Assembly: GCF_016102005.1 (NCBI RefSeq) | Contig: NZ_JACFPL010000001.1 | Span: 558,001-622,000 of the forward strand | DNA length: 64,000 nucleotides | Source of the DNA: Bifidobacterium choladohabitans | Lineage (GTDB): Bacteria > Actinomycetota > Actinomycetes > Actinomycetales > Bifidobacteriaceae | Direction of reading: 5' to 3' | Part shown: in pieces, positions 29,647 to 39,490 of the stretch | Layout of the letters: every line of letters begins with the position of its first letter | Numbering within the stretch: position 1 is the stretch's first letter | The notes under the pieces: generated by a model | Told to the model about the DNA's origin: nothing | What the model saw: the letters and a program-made list of their open reading frames with translations, nothing else | Database searches by the model: none | Position numbers and translations under genes: made by a program

Positions 29647-32600
29647 ATGGTCACCTTGTTTCATCCCCAGCCCGGAACCATCCCAGTGACCGCCGTGTCG
29701 GGCGCAGTTCTGGCCGATTCAGGGGTCCGGCCCAATTGGTTACTGGATCATGGGGAGAATTCTGCCGTGCAAATTGCGGCCGGCAACCTGATGCGTGATT
29801 TTGCGACCGTGACAGGCCGGGCCCAGAGATCGGCCAATCAGATCGCCGAAAGCAGCCCGAACATCCGCTTGGGCACTCTGGGTCATTCCAGCTGGATCGA
29901 TTCAGCTGTCTGCTCCGACGAGCTTGATTTGACTCCACTCAAGGACCCCCAAGGAAGGTACCGCTGGGAAGGCTTCACCTTGCAGGTCGTCGACGGCACC
30001 CTCAATGTCGTCGGGGCCGACCGGCGCGGAACCATCTACGGAATCTACGCTCTCAGCCGGGCCATCGGCATCTCACCCCTGCACTGGTGGGGAAACGTGC
30101 CAGCCCGCCGCCATGAACGGATATGTCTGCCCGACGACCTGCGCGTCTTCGACTGGCCCTCGGTCCGATACCGAGGCTTCTTCATCAACGACGAGGAGGA
30201 GCTAGACGACTGGGCCCGCCTGCACACCCCGGACGGAACCATCGGACCGGCGACCTACGAAAAAGTCTTCGATCTGATCCTGCGACTGGGTGGTAACTAT
30301 CTGTGGCCGGCCATGCACGTCAACGCCTTCAACTCCGACCCGCGCAACGGCAGACTAGCCCAGAGCATGGGGTTGGTCATCGGAAGCAGCCACTGCGACA
30401 TGCTCCTTCGGAGCAACCAACATGAGTGGGATCCCTGGGTAGCCTCGCAGGGCGCACATGTGGACTATGACTATTCGCTGCCCGGACGCAACCGGGATAT
30501 GATTCGGCGCTACTGGTCGCAGAGCGTGGACATGAACCGGAACTACGAGGTCACCTGGACCCTGGGCATGCGAGGCATCCACGACACGGGCCTGACCACG
30601 CGCGCCATCGACGAGAATCCGAATCTGGATCAGGAGGGTCGTCTGCGAGCGCGAGTCGATCTGCTCGGTCGGATCATTCACGACCAGAGGGACATCCTGC
30701 GTCAGCACCTGGACCGACCGCCACAGGAGATCCCACAGCTCTTCATTCCATACAAGGAGGTGCTGCCCCTCTACGATGCGGGCCTGAACCTGCCCGAAGA
30801 CGTGACCATCATGTGGGTCAACGACAACTACGGGTATATGCGCCGCTTCCCCAATCAGGCCGAACGGGCACGTAGCGGAGGCAATGGGGTTTACTACCAC
30901 AGCTCCTACTGGGCGCCGCCGAGGACCAGCTACCGCTGCACTTCATCCACTCCCCTGGCTCTGATGAACGACCAGCTGGGCAAGTGCTGGGATCGGGGCA
31001 TCCGCCGGGTATGGGTGGATAATCTGGGAGCCATCAAGCGCCTGGAGTTGGAGGGGTCCTACTTCCTCCACCTGGCCTGGAATGCGGACGAGGATCACCA
31101 CAGTCTGTCGGCCCGGGACTTCGTGGCCGCCTGGTTCGATCAGACCTTCGACGACGATCGCGGATCTGAGGCTGCCGACCTGTGTATGAGCTACTACCGG
31201 ATCAACAATCAGACCAAAATCGAACACCTGCACGAGGACTCCTTCACCCAGATAGGTTACGACGACGAGGCCGGCGGCCGCCTGGCAGCCTTACGAGAAC
31301 TGGCTGAGCGCTCGCACAATCTTGGCAGGAGCATGAAACCAGAGTTTCGCGAATCCTACCGATCGTTGGTGGATCTGAAGATTGCCATGGCCTACTACGT
31401 GAACGCACAGTTCTACCATGCGGACCGCAGCCGTCTTGAGGCCGCCCGAGGCGCTATGCCGGCCGCCGACAGGCAGATGAGGATCTCCCATCTCTTCCAG
31501 GGGATGATCCGGGCTCTGCTCCATTGGTACAACGAGGAACTTACCCAGGGCTGCTGGGATGGCATCCTCACTCCAAACAGGTTCCCTCCCCCCACGCTGC
31601 CTCAGTACCCGGCTTGCAGACCGGTCAAGGTCCAACCGAACCGGAGGCTAATCCTGACGCCACAAGGAGCACAGGAGGGCGCCATGGTCCCCGGCGATAA
31701 CGATCACGTCAAGCTGGTCTTTGACCCCTATGGCATCACCGACCGTTGGATTGACCTGGACCTTATGGGATGCCCCGCACAGGAAGTGTGCATCAGCGCC
31801 AATCAGGACTGGATCCGTCTGCCAGAGGAGCGGCGGATCGTCAGGGACGAGTGGCGAATCCATGTACAGGTCGAGAACCCCTCAACCCATGCGGATTGTC
31901 AGGGCACGCTAACCATCATCACCCGTCCCTGCAACCCGGAGACAACCGAAAAAGCCTGGTCGGCCCCGATCAGAGTCGATGTTCTGGTAGGTGAGAATCC
32001 TGTCCTCAAACAGGGATTCACTGGCTACGTCGAGGCGGACGGCCACATCAGCATGGACCCTTCACGCGGACGCGTCAACCACGACCTCACCGAGGCCACT
32101 ACTTGGCTGGCGACCCAAGACCTGGGGCGTTTCGGCCCGGACCTGATGCAGACCCGGGGATGGAGCGACCCGGAATCAGGAAGCGGGGCTTGTCTGAGTC
32201 TGCACTTCTGGCTGAAGACCCCCGGCCGCCATCGTCTGGAGGTTCACCGCCTGCCCACCCTAAACTCACGTGGCCGAATTCGCCTACGTGTCAGCCTTGA
32301 TGGCAACCGGGGCGAAATCCTGGAATCGCCCACCACCGACGAGTTCCGTGGCGACTGGCAGGAGACCATCGTATACAACGCCGAGCAACTGACCATGATT
32401 CTGCCCTATTTGGAGGCAGGACCCCACCGGCTGCATCTGATAGCCGTGGACGACTCCTTCGGCATCGACAAAGTCGTGATCAACACAGGTAGGGAACGGT
32501 CCAGCCGGCTGGGACCGGCCTTCAGTACCTGGGTGACAGATGGCCGGCCCTCCGAACAGGCTGATAATGGGAGCTCTCACTCATCTGACATAGACAGGGC

Positions 32601-33372
32601 TCAGACCGGGAATCAGATTGCAGACCTTCAGCCAACGCCCACGGCCGAGACTTTGGACCGCCCTCTGCGGAACCTGGCCATCAAGGATTACGGAATCGAC
32701 CCGGACTGCACTCCGAACGTACCTGTACCCTACTTCGATCAGGACTACTGGCTGCACGGCGGTTTGTATACGCGCCCGAAGCTGGTCTGGCCTGCCGGGC
32801 ATCAGCAGGACCAGGAGCTCAGGCAGAACAACGAGGCCAACAAGGCTCCAGAGCGCATCTACCTTGAGACCGCCGCCTGCCTGAGACAGGACGAAAACGC
32901 CTGGCTGTCACAGGATGGGCCGCACAATGGCAAGCCACGGGAGGGCTGCTGGGTCCCCACCGACGCCCCCACTCACAGGGGCCGGGGACTGGCCATGCGG
33001 GCCGAGCCAAGGCAACGGCTCTGGCCCGATCCCGGTCGGGCTCCCGGCATGAACCTGTCCTTCCAGGTTGGCAGGCCAGGCAATTACCGGATCTGGCTGC
33101 TGGCCCAGTTCGCCTCCGACCTGGAGGACTCCTGCCATTTGATTCTGGACGGTGACCCGCTGGACCGGACCGACCTCTTCCCCCGAGGGGGAAGACTGAT
33201 GACCTTTGCCACCGAGCATGTCTGGGGATGGTCGGAAATGACCGCCGTCCAACTGACTAACGGCCGGCACGTCCTGACCTTGGAGCCGGAACGGGCCGGC
33301 ATGCGCATCGCCCGTGTCTACCTGGCCTGCGATGGAACGCGGCCGCCCTTGGATGAGCAGTGGCCCCGTTAG
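29647..33372 (+). CDS. GH115 glycoside hydrolase (xylan alpha-glucuronidase type)
   Basis: The enzyme family removes (4-O-methyl-)glucuronic acid from xylan side chains. The 1241-residue protein has family-typical stretches: RYRGFFINDEEELDDWA near residue 175, NYLWPAMHVNAF near 220, the SSHCDMLL segment near 250, WTLGMRGIHDTG near 305 and IMWVNDNYGYMRR near 390. Two or more beta-sandwich domains follow. No signal peptide or anchor is seen, so it should act inside the cell on imported fragments. ATG 29647 has GGGAG 7 nt upstream; an in-frame ATG at 29590 lies on the promoter. The LacI gene is divergent, and a giant LPXTG adhesin is convergent at the 3' end. Actual substrate is inferred from family only. 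Confidence 0.85.
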   Translation: MVTLFHPQPGTIPVTAVSGAVLADSGVRPNWLLDHGENSAVQIAAGNLMRDFATVTGRAQRSANQIAESSPNIRLGTLGHSSWIDSAVCSDELDLTPLKDPQGRYRWEGFTLQVVDGTLNVVGADRRGTIYGIYALSRAIGISPLHWWGNVPARRHERICLPDDLRVFDWPSVRYRGFFINDEEELDDWARLHTPDGTIGPATYEKVFDLILRLGGNYLWPAMHVNAFNSDPRNGRLAQSMGLVIGSSHCDMLLRSNQHEWDPWVASQGAHVDYDYSLPGRNRDMIRRYWSQSVDMNRNYEVTWTLGMRGIHDTGLTTRAIDENPNLDQEGRLRARVDLLGRIIHDQRDILRQHLDRPPQEIPQLFIPYKEVLPLYDAGLNLPEDVTIMWVNDNYGYMRRFPNQAERARSGGNGVYYHSSYWAPPRTSYRCTSSTPLALMNDQLGKCWDRGIRRVWVDNLGAIKRLELEGSYFLHLAWNADEDHHSLSARDFVAAWFDQTFDDDRGSEAADLCMSYYRINNQTKIEHLHEDSFTQIGYDDEAGGRLAALRELAERSHNLGRSMKPEFRESYRSLVDLKIAMAYYVNAQFYHADRSRLEAARGAMPAADRQMRISHLFQGMIRALLHWYNEELTQGCWDGILTPNRFPPPTLPQYPACRPVKVQPNRRLILTPQGAQEGAMVPGDNDHVKLVFDPYGITDRWIDLDLMGCPAQEVCISANQDWIRLPEERRIVRDEWRIHVQVENPSTHADCQGTLTIITRPCNPETTEKAWSAPIRVDVLVGENPVLKQGFTGYVEADGHISMDPSRGRVNHDLTEATTWLATQDLGRFGPDLMQTRGWSDPESGSGACLSLHFWLKTPGRHRLEVHRLPTLNSRGRIRLRVSLDGNRGEILESPTTDEFRGDWQETIVYNAEQLTMILPYLEAGPHRLHLIAVDDSFGIDKVVINTGRERSSRLGPAFSTWVTDGRPSEQADNGSSHSSDIDRAQTGNQIADLQPTPTAETLDRPLRNLAIKDYGIDPDCTPNVPVPYFDQDYWLHGGLYTRPKLVWPAGHQQDQELRQNNEANKAPERIYLETAACLRQDENAWLSQDGPHNGKPREGCWVPTDAPTHRGRGLAMRAEPRQRLWPDPGRAPGMNLSFQVGRPGNYRIWLLAQFASDLEDSCHLILDGDPLDRTDLFPRGGRLMTFATEHVWGWSEMTAVQLTNGRHVLTLEPERAGMRIARVYLACDGTRPPLDEQWPR

Positions 33373-33423
33373 AAAGCCGACAGACCAGGGGACACGCATG
33401 GGCTGGGTGCCTGAAATCGGCGA

Positions 33424-36400
33424 TCACTTCCATCCCCCGTGGCCCTTGGACACCCTCCTGGCCATCCCGGAGAGAAGCGAGCCGGTCACGACTGCCAATG
33501 CAACAATGGCCAGAGGAAGGACCACTGCTTCCCCGGTTTTGGGCAGTGCTTCCCCAAGGGCGTTCCAATCGTCGCTATTGGAACGGACGGCCCGATCCGA
33601 GCACAGCAGATGACCTTCGACCATCACGCCCCGAGAATCAGGCTGTAGAGAAGCCTTGCCGGTATCTTCCCGTTCAGGAAGGGACGCCTCATCTTCTACC
33701 GGACAGGGCACCAGAGGACTGCCGATCACCCTGGCCCTGTCGGTGTGCCGACCTGATATGCCCGTCACCCTAGCATGCACGTCCACTGACTGGCCAGGAC
33801 GGAGCATAAGGGTCGACCAATTATCGGGATAGCGGATCCCGGTCACCCGCCCCTGCCCCACGACTGTCTGATCCTCAAGATGAAGCTGTCGGGCAGGGAA
33901 GACTGCTCCGGTTCCATCGCTGGGATCACGAGGAGAATCATTGGTGATTCGGAAGACGATGGGGACATCGTCATGAGTCCGGAGAGCCTGTTCCGGCTGA
34001 TCCCGATCCCCTTTGGGCATACCGCCTGCCTGATCAAACTTCTCAATATGCAGGGCCGGTGTCATATCGGGCGTTCTGGTCCAGACCGTGTTGGAGACCA
34101 GGGTCTTGTCCTGATAGAACTCAGTGAATCGGTTCTCATGACGCTCCACCTTCTTCAGCCGCCTGCATTGCAGGTAGACCCTCCAACCGACCGGGCGGTC
34201 GCCTGAAGCGCTGACCAGGGCCAGATACCGGGATGTAGCCTCCACTTTGATCAGACCTGCAGGGTCTGCGGTCATCGTAAACAAAGGACCGCCATGGATA
34301 TCTGCAGACATGTCTGAACCAGCCATGATCTGTCCATGATGAATCAGGATGCGCCCATTCCCGTAGAGGTCCTGGGTTGCGTAGACGGCCCAATGGCCAG
34401 TGAACCGATCCACCGCTGGGTTCAGCTGATCCTCAATCCGCCAGGTCTTCACCTGCGGATAGGCACGTCCGGCCGGCAGCAGACTGGAGTCCAGACGGTA
34501 GAGGAAGAGTCGGTCACGGTAGATACTGCCACCATGAGCGCTTCCTCCACCCACTGCGACTACCACATCCTTGGCGGGATTGAGCGGCTTGACCGGATTG
34601 GCGACCACGTTGGTCGCTTTATGTAGGTCGTTGACAATCTGAGTCGCCTGATTGCGAACCACGTGACCGGTTTCCGCACGGATGACCATGTATGGCAGGA
34701 CCAGATTGTAGGTGCGCCCCAGCAGCCCTTGGTCAATAGACGGTTCCAAGAGGGGATTATGGCCTCGGGCGGCGGCATAAGCAGCCAGGTCGGCAGGCTG
34801 GGGATCCCCTTTAAGGATCACACCTGTGGCCGGAACATAGGTATCAACGGTTTTGGCGAAGACCAGGACCATGCCGTCAGCCACCTGAATGTTGAAGGTC
34901 TTGGTGTAATCACGGCCATCGGAACCCAGAACCTCGATGCCCTTGGGATCGATATCCAGGTGACGAGCGTCGTAGGCATCCGTCATGCCCAACCGCCAGA
35001 CCGGATAGGCGGTGTCTTTTCGGCGGGCGTCCAGACTGATCCGATAGACACCACGGTCGCCCACAAAAAGCACCTTGCCATCGATGCTGATGCCTGGGTC
35101 ATGCCAGCTGACATCGCTCTTTGAAGGATGGAAGTCAGCCGGCGGGTTGCTCACCCGGTTGGAGGGAGTCAGCGAGTTGTTCAGCGTCAGCACCCATTGA
35201 TTGTCCACACGATGATCCGTTGGGGCCTTGGGATCAACACTGCCCTCGAAGCGCAGGCGGATTCTGGGGTTGCCCCCGGCCCGCCACCGGCCGATACGGG
35301 CGGGGTCGGTAATGGTCACCCGCAGGCTATGGTCCTTGTCCTTCCACTTTGTGGCATATCCGGTCTTGGCGATGACATCGCCGCTCTGCAGGTCAGTCAC
35401 CTCAAGAGTCTGCTTGTCGGGCAAAAACCAGCGATCATAGACATCCGTCAGGATGATTGATTTGACAGGATAGGCCAGCTTGTCGGGCAGGCTGGGCTGG
35501 GTATCCAGCTGATACTCCAACCGTTGACCAGGGAAGACCACCTTGCCATCAACACTGGCCTGCTGACCGCCCTGGCCGGCCTCCGAGATGACATCCTTGC
35601 GCACCGGAGGCAGGTATCCGCAGATGCCTGGCTTGTTGGTCCGTACACTCTGCGTGTTGACCGTTTGGGAGCCCGAATTGGTCAGGGCCTCGCCCTGGTT
35701 GCCATGGCCGTCAGGCGCTTTGCAGAAGGTCAGCTCCTGGTCGGGTGTTCCGCCAAGATCCTTGCGAACCTTGGCCGCACCACCGCCGTTGGCAAATCGG
35801 ACCGTGAAGGGAACCAGCATGGTGACCTGCATAGGGTCCTCCATCCCCTTGAGGCCGTTCAGCCACCCGCTCTTGGCCTGGGCCCGAGCCCGAGTGCCTG
35901 TCACGCTGATCTCGAAACGGTCGGTCACATCCCTGCCCTTGGTCACGATGTCTCCGACGCTGCTGCGGCGATAGTGCCCGTCTGCATCCGCCTTAGCCTT
36001 GGCCATGAAGATACGAATGGCCCGAGCCCCATCCTGATCAACCAGATAGTCGGCGGCGCTCCAGTCGTCGGTCAGGGCGAAAACCTTAGGGGCCTCAATC
36101 AGATGGGCTTCGACAGTGGCGTTGACCACCGACCCCACCCGGTCGCCGTCCAGAAAGACGTGTCCGTCAGCACCGGTCCCGTTACTCCATTGGGGGTCTA
36201 CAACACTCTTCCACGCCCCCGTGGCTGTGTCTCGCAGAATCCAGGATTTGTCCGGCCTGGGCTTCCAGGTGGGTGTCCGACGCTCCGGTGTCGACTGGTC
36301 AACCTCACGGGCGCCGCCTTTCCAATGGACTTTCCCCTGGTCCAGGATTACCCCGGTCTCCGGCCGGTCGACGGTCACATCCAACTGCCATGCCCAGCGG

Positions 36401-37329
36401 TGTTCCTCCGGCAGAGCACCGCCTTTCCAGGTGGCTGTGGCCCGGTCTCCAGGCGGCCTGGTCCCTTCGTCCGTGTTGAAAACGAATTTGTCGGTCAGGT
36501 CTTCGCCGCTGGTCTGGTCTTTGACATGCTGACCGCTGATACGGTACTGCTTGCCTTGAGGGTTGAAGACATCGGTAAAGGTCAGTTCGCGACCGCCCCG
36601 ACCGGTTCCAGTGACGATATGGGTGCGATTGGTCATCCCATCCGCGCTGGTGCCACGATCCACTTGCTTGTCAGGTGGATCCGGCGGCAGATCGGCCGGC
36701 TTGGGCTCGTAGTCGTTGAGCATGATCACCACCAGGGAGATGCCCTTCTCGTTGCCCGCATACTCGTCAGCGAATTTGTCCAGATTGTCGTTGGACTGAT
36801 CCCAGAAGGAGTCGCTGGTCCGATAGGTCACCCCACGGTTGCTGAAGGTGCTGTTGGCCACCTGGCTGCGCCAGTTATCCATCCAAAGCTTGTGAATAGC
36901 CACGGAGATCCCGTCAAAGATACGCCGGGACCCACGGTAGCCGGCAACCACGCCCACGCCGGTCACCCGGCAGTGGCCCTGTCCGGATTGGTCGGCATGG
37001 GCCTCGTTAAAGCGCGCCTGGCAGTTGCCGTTGGCCTCATCCAGAGCCTGCCGTTTGACCCGTGCCGTGGTGGCATTGCCTCCGTCCACCACCCCCATCT
37101 GGGAGAACGCCCTGTCTACGCTGCCTATCTCATAGCCGCCAAAGGCACCATGATCGTCATCCTTGTAGGCCCAACCCTGCCAGAGCCGGACCTTTTGGCC
37201 ACCGGGAGGCACCGGTCTGCCGCCGGCATGACCTGATCCCCCGCCAGCCACGGCTGGAGCCGCCGGACCGGCAAGGGTCGCCAGGGCAGCCAGAGCCGCC
37301 AAGAGGCCGATCCATCTATGCTTGTTCAT
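33424..37329 (-). CDS. Giant LPXTG adhesin with antigen I/II-type domains
   Basis: A 1301-residue surface protein. It has a signal peptide (MNKHRWIGLLAALAALATLA), a globular N-terminal region rich in Gly and Asp, several beta-sandwich repeats, and in the C-terminal third segments like the isopeptide-forming SspB/antigen I/II fibre domains (NPAKDVVVAVGGGS, SIYRDRLFLYRLDSSLLPAG, FTGHWAVYATQD). It ends with LPKTGE, a hydrophobic helix and a basic tail, the sortase anchor. ATG 37329 has GAGG 6 nt upstream; a GTG at 37341 is less likely. In streptococci such proteins bind salivary or host glycoproteins; here a host or plant-glycan ligand is only a guess. It converges on the GH115 gene with a 51-nt gap and no evident terminator. 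Confidence 0.85.
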   Translation of the reverse strand: MNKHRWIGLLAALAALATLAGPAAPAVAGGGSGHAGGRPVPPGGQKVRLWQGWAYKDDDHGAFGGYEIGSVDRAFSQMGVVDGGNATTARVKRQALDEANGNCQARFNEAHADQSGQGHCRVTGVGVVAGYRGSRRIFDGISVAIHKLWMDNWRSQVANSTFSNRGVTYRTSDSFWDQSNDNLDKFADEYAGNEKGISLVVIMLNDYEPKPADLPPDPPDKQVDRGTSADGMTNRTHIVTGTGRGGRELTFTDVFNPQGKQYRISGQHVKDQTSGEDLTDKFVFNTDEGTRPPGDRATATWKGGALPEEHRWAWQLDVTVDRPETGVILDQGKVHWKGGAREVDQSTPERRTPTWKPRPDKSWILRDTATGAWKSVVDPQWSNGTGADGHVFLDGDRVGSVVNATVEAHLIEAPKVFALTDDWSAADYLVDQDGARAIRIFMAKAKADADGHYRRSSVGDIVTKGRDVTDRFEISVTGTRARAQAKSGWLNGLKGMEDPMQVTMLVPFTVRFANGGGAAKVRKDLGGTPDQELTFCKAPDGHGNQGEALTNSGSQTVNTQSVRTNKPGICGYLPPVRKDVISEAGQGGQQASVDGKVVFPGQRLEYQLDTQPSLPDKLAYPVKSIILTDVYDRWFLPDKQTLEVTDLQSGDVIAKTGYATKWKDKDHSLRVTITDPARIGRWRAGGNPRIRLRFEGSVDPKAPTDHRVDNQWVLTLNNSLTPSNRVSNPPADFHPSKSDVSWHDPGISIDGKVLFVGDRGVYRISLDARRKDTAYPVWRLGMTDAYDARHLDIDPKGIEVLGSDGRDYTKTFNIQVADGMVLVFAKTVDTYVPATGVILKGDPQPADLAAYAAARGHNPLLEPSIDQGLLGRTYNLVLPYMVIRAETGHVVRNQATQIVNDLHKATNVVANPVKPLNPAKDVVVAVGGGSAHGGSIYRDRLFLYRLDSSLLPAGRAYPQVKTWRIEDQLNPAVDRFTGHWAVYATQDLYGNGRILIHHGQIMAGSDMSADIHGGPLFTMTADPAGLIKVEATSRYLALVSASGDRPVGWRVYLQCRRLKKVERHENRFTEFYQDKTLVSNTVWTRTPDMTPALHIEKFDQAGGMPKGDRDQPEQALRTHDDVPIVFRITNDSPRDPSDGTGAVFPARQLHLEDQTVVGQGRVTGIRYPDNWSTLMLRPGQSVDVHARVTGISGRHTDRARVIGSPLVPCPVEDEASLPEREDTGKASLQPDSRGVMVEGHLLCSDRAVRSNSDDWNALGEALPKTGEAVVLPLAIVALAVVTGSLLSGMARRVSKGHGGWK

Positions 37330-37485
37330 ACTCGTCCTCACTCTTCACCCGCCCATGCCTTGAGTATGAGCGGCCGACGGGCATATAGGTGCGTGAGCGG
37401 GAGACTGTGGTCGAATGTGCCGCGGGACGGTTATGCTGTGTATGAGACATACCTATGCCGTCCAGACCGAAAAGGAGACAGGACA

Positions 37486-37977
37486 ATGGCAGAGACATTC
37501 GACGTGTTGGTCGAGATCCCCCGGGGCTCCCGCAACAAGTACGAGATGGACCACGACAGCGGCCATATCAGGCTGGACCGCACCCTCTTCACCTCCATGG
37601 GCTACCCCGATGACTACGGGTACATCGATGGCACCCTGGGCGAGGACGGGGATCCCTTGGATGCCCTGGTCATGATTCCCGACTCGGTCTTCCCGGGTTG
37701 CATCGTTGAATGCCGCGCCGTTGGTCTCTACCACATGGTCGACGAGGCCGGCGGGGATGACAAGGTCCTCTGCGTGCCCGCCGACGTCCGCTTCGACGCC
37801 ATCAAGGACATCGACGACGTCTCCGACTTCCACAAGCAGGAGATCAAGCACTTCTTCGAGCAGTACAAGGCCCTGGAGCCGGGCAAGGAGGTCATGCCCG
37901 GCGACTACTGGACCAACGCCGAGGCCGCCGAGACCCAGATCAAGGCTGCACGCGAGCGCCTGGCCGCCCAGCACTGA
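37486..37977 (+). CDS. ppa: Inorganic pyrophosphatase
   Basis: Family I soluble pyrophosphatase that drives biosynthetic reactions by hydrolysing PPi. The 163-residue protein has the family core EIPRGSRNKYEMDHDSG, the metal-binding signature DGDPLDALVMIP and the C-terminal KALEPGKEV. AAAGGAGACAGGACA precedes the ATG at 37486; upstream codons in frame are not family-like. A terminator follows. Confidence 0.96.
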   Translation: MAETFDVLVEIPRGSRNKYEMDHDSGHIRLDRTLFTSMGYPDDYGYIDGTLGEDGDPLDALVMIPDSVFPGCIVECRAVGLYHMVDEAGGDDKVLCVPADVRFDAIKDIDDVSDFHKQEIKHFFEQYKALEPGKEVMPGDYWTNAEAAETQIKAARERLAAQH

Positions 37978-38007
37978 CCTCTCAAGGCCGCCCAGCGGTC
38001 TCAACCA

Positions 38008-38047
38008 CCCCGGCAAGGGCCCAATCGAGCGCCCGAACCGGGGTTTT
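38008..38047 (+). terminator. Terminator after ppa
   Basis: CCCCGG and CCGGGG form the outer stem, with an inner GGGC/GCCC stem, followed by TTTT. It lies 30 nt after the ppa stop. Confidence 0.75.
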
Positions 38048-38127
38048 GCATGCCCAAATCCTCCCAAAACGCCTCCAGCCGTCTACGATTGCGAATTGCG
38101 GGTGCGCGCGCAAGGGTAGGAGCGGCT

Positions 38128-38574
38128 ATGACTTTCTATACGTACCAATACCTCAAGGGCGGGCAGACCAACTGGACCATGATCAGGATCATCGTGGTCG
38201 TCCTTCTGGCCCTGGCCTTCCTCTTCTTCCTATTCATGTACTCCCGCCATCGCTGGAACCATAAGTACAAGGATCTGTCCATCATCCTGGCCACCCTGCT
38301 CCTGCTGGCGGCGGCCATCCAGTACAGCGACTACACCAATCTGCGCACGGCCAGCCTGCAGAGCGGACAGCTGACCACGGTCATCGACAAGTCGGCAGCC
38401 AAGCTCAAGGTCAATCCCGAGCAGATCAGCATCAACGACACCTCGCGCAACAACGACATGATCATCAAGACCCCCAAGGGCTACTACACCCTGGTATTCA
38501 ACAGCTCCGGCTCCGAGTTCCTGCTACAGCGGGCCGACCTGTACCACCCAGACATCACCGTGATCGGAGAGTGA
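38128..38574 (+). CDS. DUF3290 membrane protein
   Basis: A 148-residue protein of the DUF3290 family. Two N-terminal membrane helices (IIVVVLLALAFLFFLFMYS and LSIILATLLLLAAAIQY) are followed by a small soluble domain (KLKVNPEQISINDTSRNNDM). It starts MTFYTYQYLKGG with AGGAGCGGCT before the ATG; the frame stays open upstream but without a ribosome binding site. DUF3290 genes are commonly paired with a DUF421 gene, as here with a 3-nt gap. Its function is unknown. Confidence 0.85.
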   Translation: MTFYTYQYLKGGQTNWTMIRIIVVVLLALAFLFFLFMYSRHRWNHKYKDLSIILATLLLLAAAIQYSDYTNLRTASLQSGQLTTVIDKSAAKLKVNPEQISINDTSRNNDMIIKTPKGYYTLVFNSSGSEFLLQRADLYHPDITVIGE

Positions 38575-38577
38575 CCC

Positions 38578-39222
38578 ATGGATATCAATTTCTACGTCAA
38601 CGTGGCCCTGAAGCTGATTGTCGGGCTGCTCTTCATCACCCTGCTCATCAATGTGACCGGTAAGGGGAACCTGGCGCCCACCTCGCCCATGGACCAGCTG
38701 CAGAACTACGTCCTGGGCGGCATCATCGGCGGGGTCATCTACAGCGACAGCATCTCCATGGCCCAGTACATTGTCATCCTGCTGATATGGGCTGCGCTGA
38801 TTCTCATCACCCGGTACGCCAAGACCCACATCCACGCGGTGGGCAAGTACATCGACGGCGAACCGGTCACCATCATCAAGAATGGCAAACTGCTGGTCCA
38901 GAACTGCCTGAAGGTCAACCTGACGGCCAAGGAGGTGGACTTCAAGCTGCGCACCAAGGGCATCAACGACATCCGCGACGTCAAGCGGGGCATCGTCGAG
39001 CAGAACGGCGGCCTGACCATCATCTCCGAGGGCGACAAGGACGTGCGCTACCCGGTGGTCATGGACGGGCGGGTCAATCCCGACGTTCTTGACACCATGG
39101 GACGGGACGAGGACTGGCTTGACGAACAACTGGCCAAGCAGGGCATCCACAAGGTCAGCGATGTGTACATGGCCCGCTTCCAGAACGGCGAGTTCTATGC
39201 CGTCACCTACCAGGACCAGTAA
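38578..39222 (+). CDS. DUF421 (YetF-type) membrane protein
   Basis: A 214-residue protein with two or three N-terminal membrane helices (VALKLIVGLLFITLLINVTG, YIVILLIWAALILITRYA) and a cytoplasmic YetF/DUF421 domain (KYIDGEPVTIIKNGKLL, VDFKLRTKGINDIRDVKR). It begins 3 nt after the DUF3290 stop, so the pair is one transcription and probably one functional unit in the membrane. The molecular role is unknown. Confidence 0.87.
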   Translation: MDINFYVNVALKLIVGLLFITLLINVTGKGNLAPTSPMDQLQNYVLGGIIGGVIYSDSISMAQYIVILLIWAALILITRYAKTHIHAVGKYIDGEPVTIIKNGKLLVQNCLKVNLTAKEVDFKLRTKGINDIRDVKRGIVEQNGGLTIISEGDKDVRYPVVMDGRVNPDVLDTMGRDEDWLDEQLAKQGIHKVSDVYMARFQNGEFYAVTYQDQ

Positions 39223-39297
39223 CGCCATCCACTCAGCAGGGGCAGCCTGACTGTGACCGTGGCTCGTTGAAAGTCCAAATCCAGTCTCATGTCATGC

Positions 39298-39326
39298 TTG
39301 ATTGTTCCAGCGATGACAGGTAAAAT
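39298..39326 (+). promoter_or_regulatory. Promoter of mntP
   Basis: TTGATT (39298-39303) and TAAAAT (39321-39326) are exactly 17 nt apart. Transcription from here would start near 39333 and give a leader of about 155 nt before the GTG of mntP. Confidence 0.6.
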
Positions 39327-39358
39327 CCATGTCCATACTGTTATGGCGTAGCATGTGA

Positions 39359-39490
39359 ACGGCATTCAACGAATTCAAAGCCGACTCCAATCGGCAGTTC
39401 CGCGCTCGACGCTCCCGAGGCGTAGGCGGGTTTGAGGAGACCTGGTCGAGGCCCATCCCACCGGGGATGAACCCTTTCAAGGAATGCCGT
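39359..39490 (+). ncRNA. Structured leader of mntP, candidate riboswitch
   Basis: ACGGCATTC (39359-39367) is the exact complement of GAATGCCGT (39482-39490), a closing helix that covers part of the AAGGA ribosome binding site (39479-39483) and the first two bases of the GTG start. Inside it lie three hairpins: GCCGA/TCGGC (39380-39395), CTCGAC/GTCGAG (39405-39450, with a smaller CCCG/CGGG hairpin inside) and CATCCC/GGGATG (39454-39469). CGGCA (39392-39396) can pair instead with TGCCG (39485-39489), a possible alternative fold. The GGGGAGUA core of the known yybP-ykoY manganese riboswitch is not present. The fold was judged by eye. Confidence 0.55.

Noticed and set aside
39359-39490. Known yybP-ykoY manganese riboswitch
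   Set aside because: Position and gene fit, but the conserved GGGGAGUA segment is missing, so I report only a structured leader.
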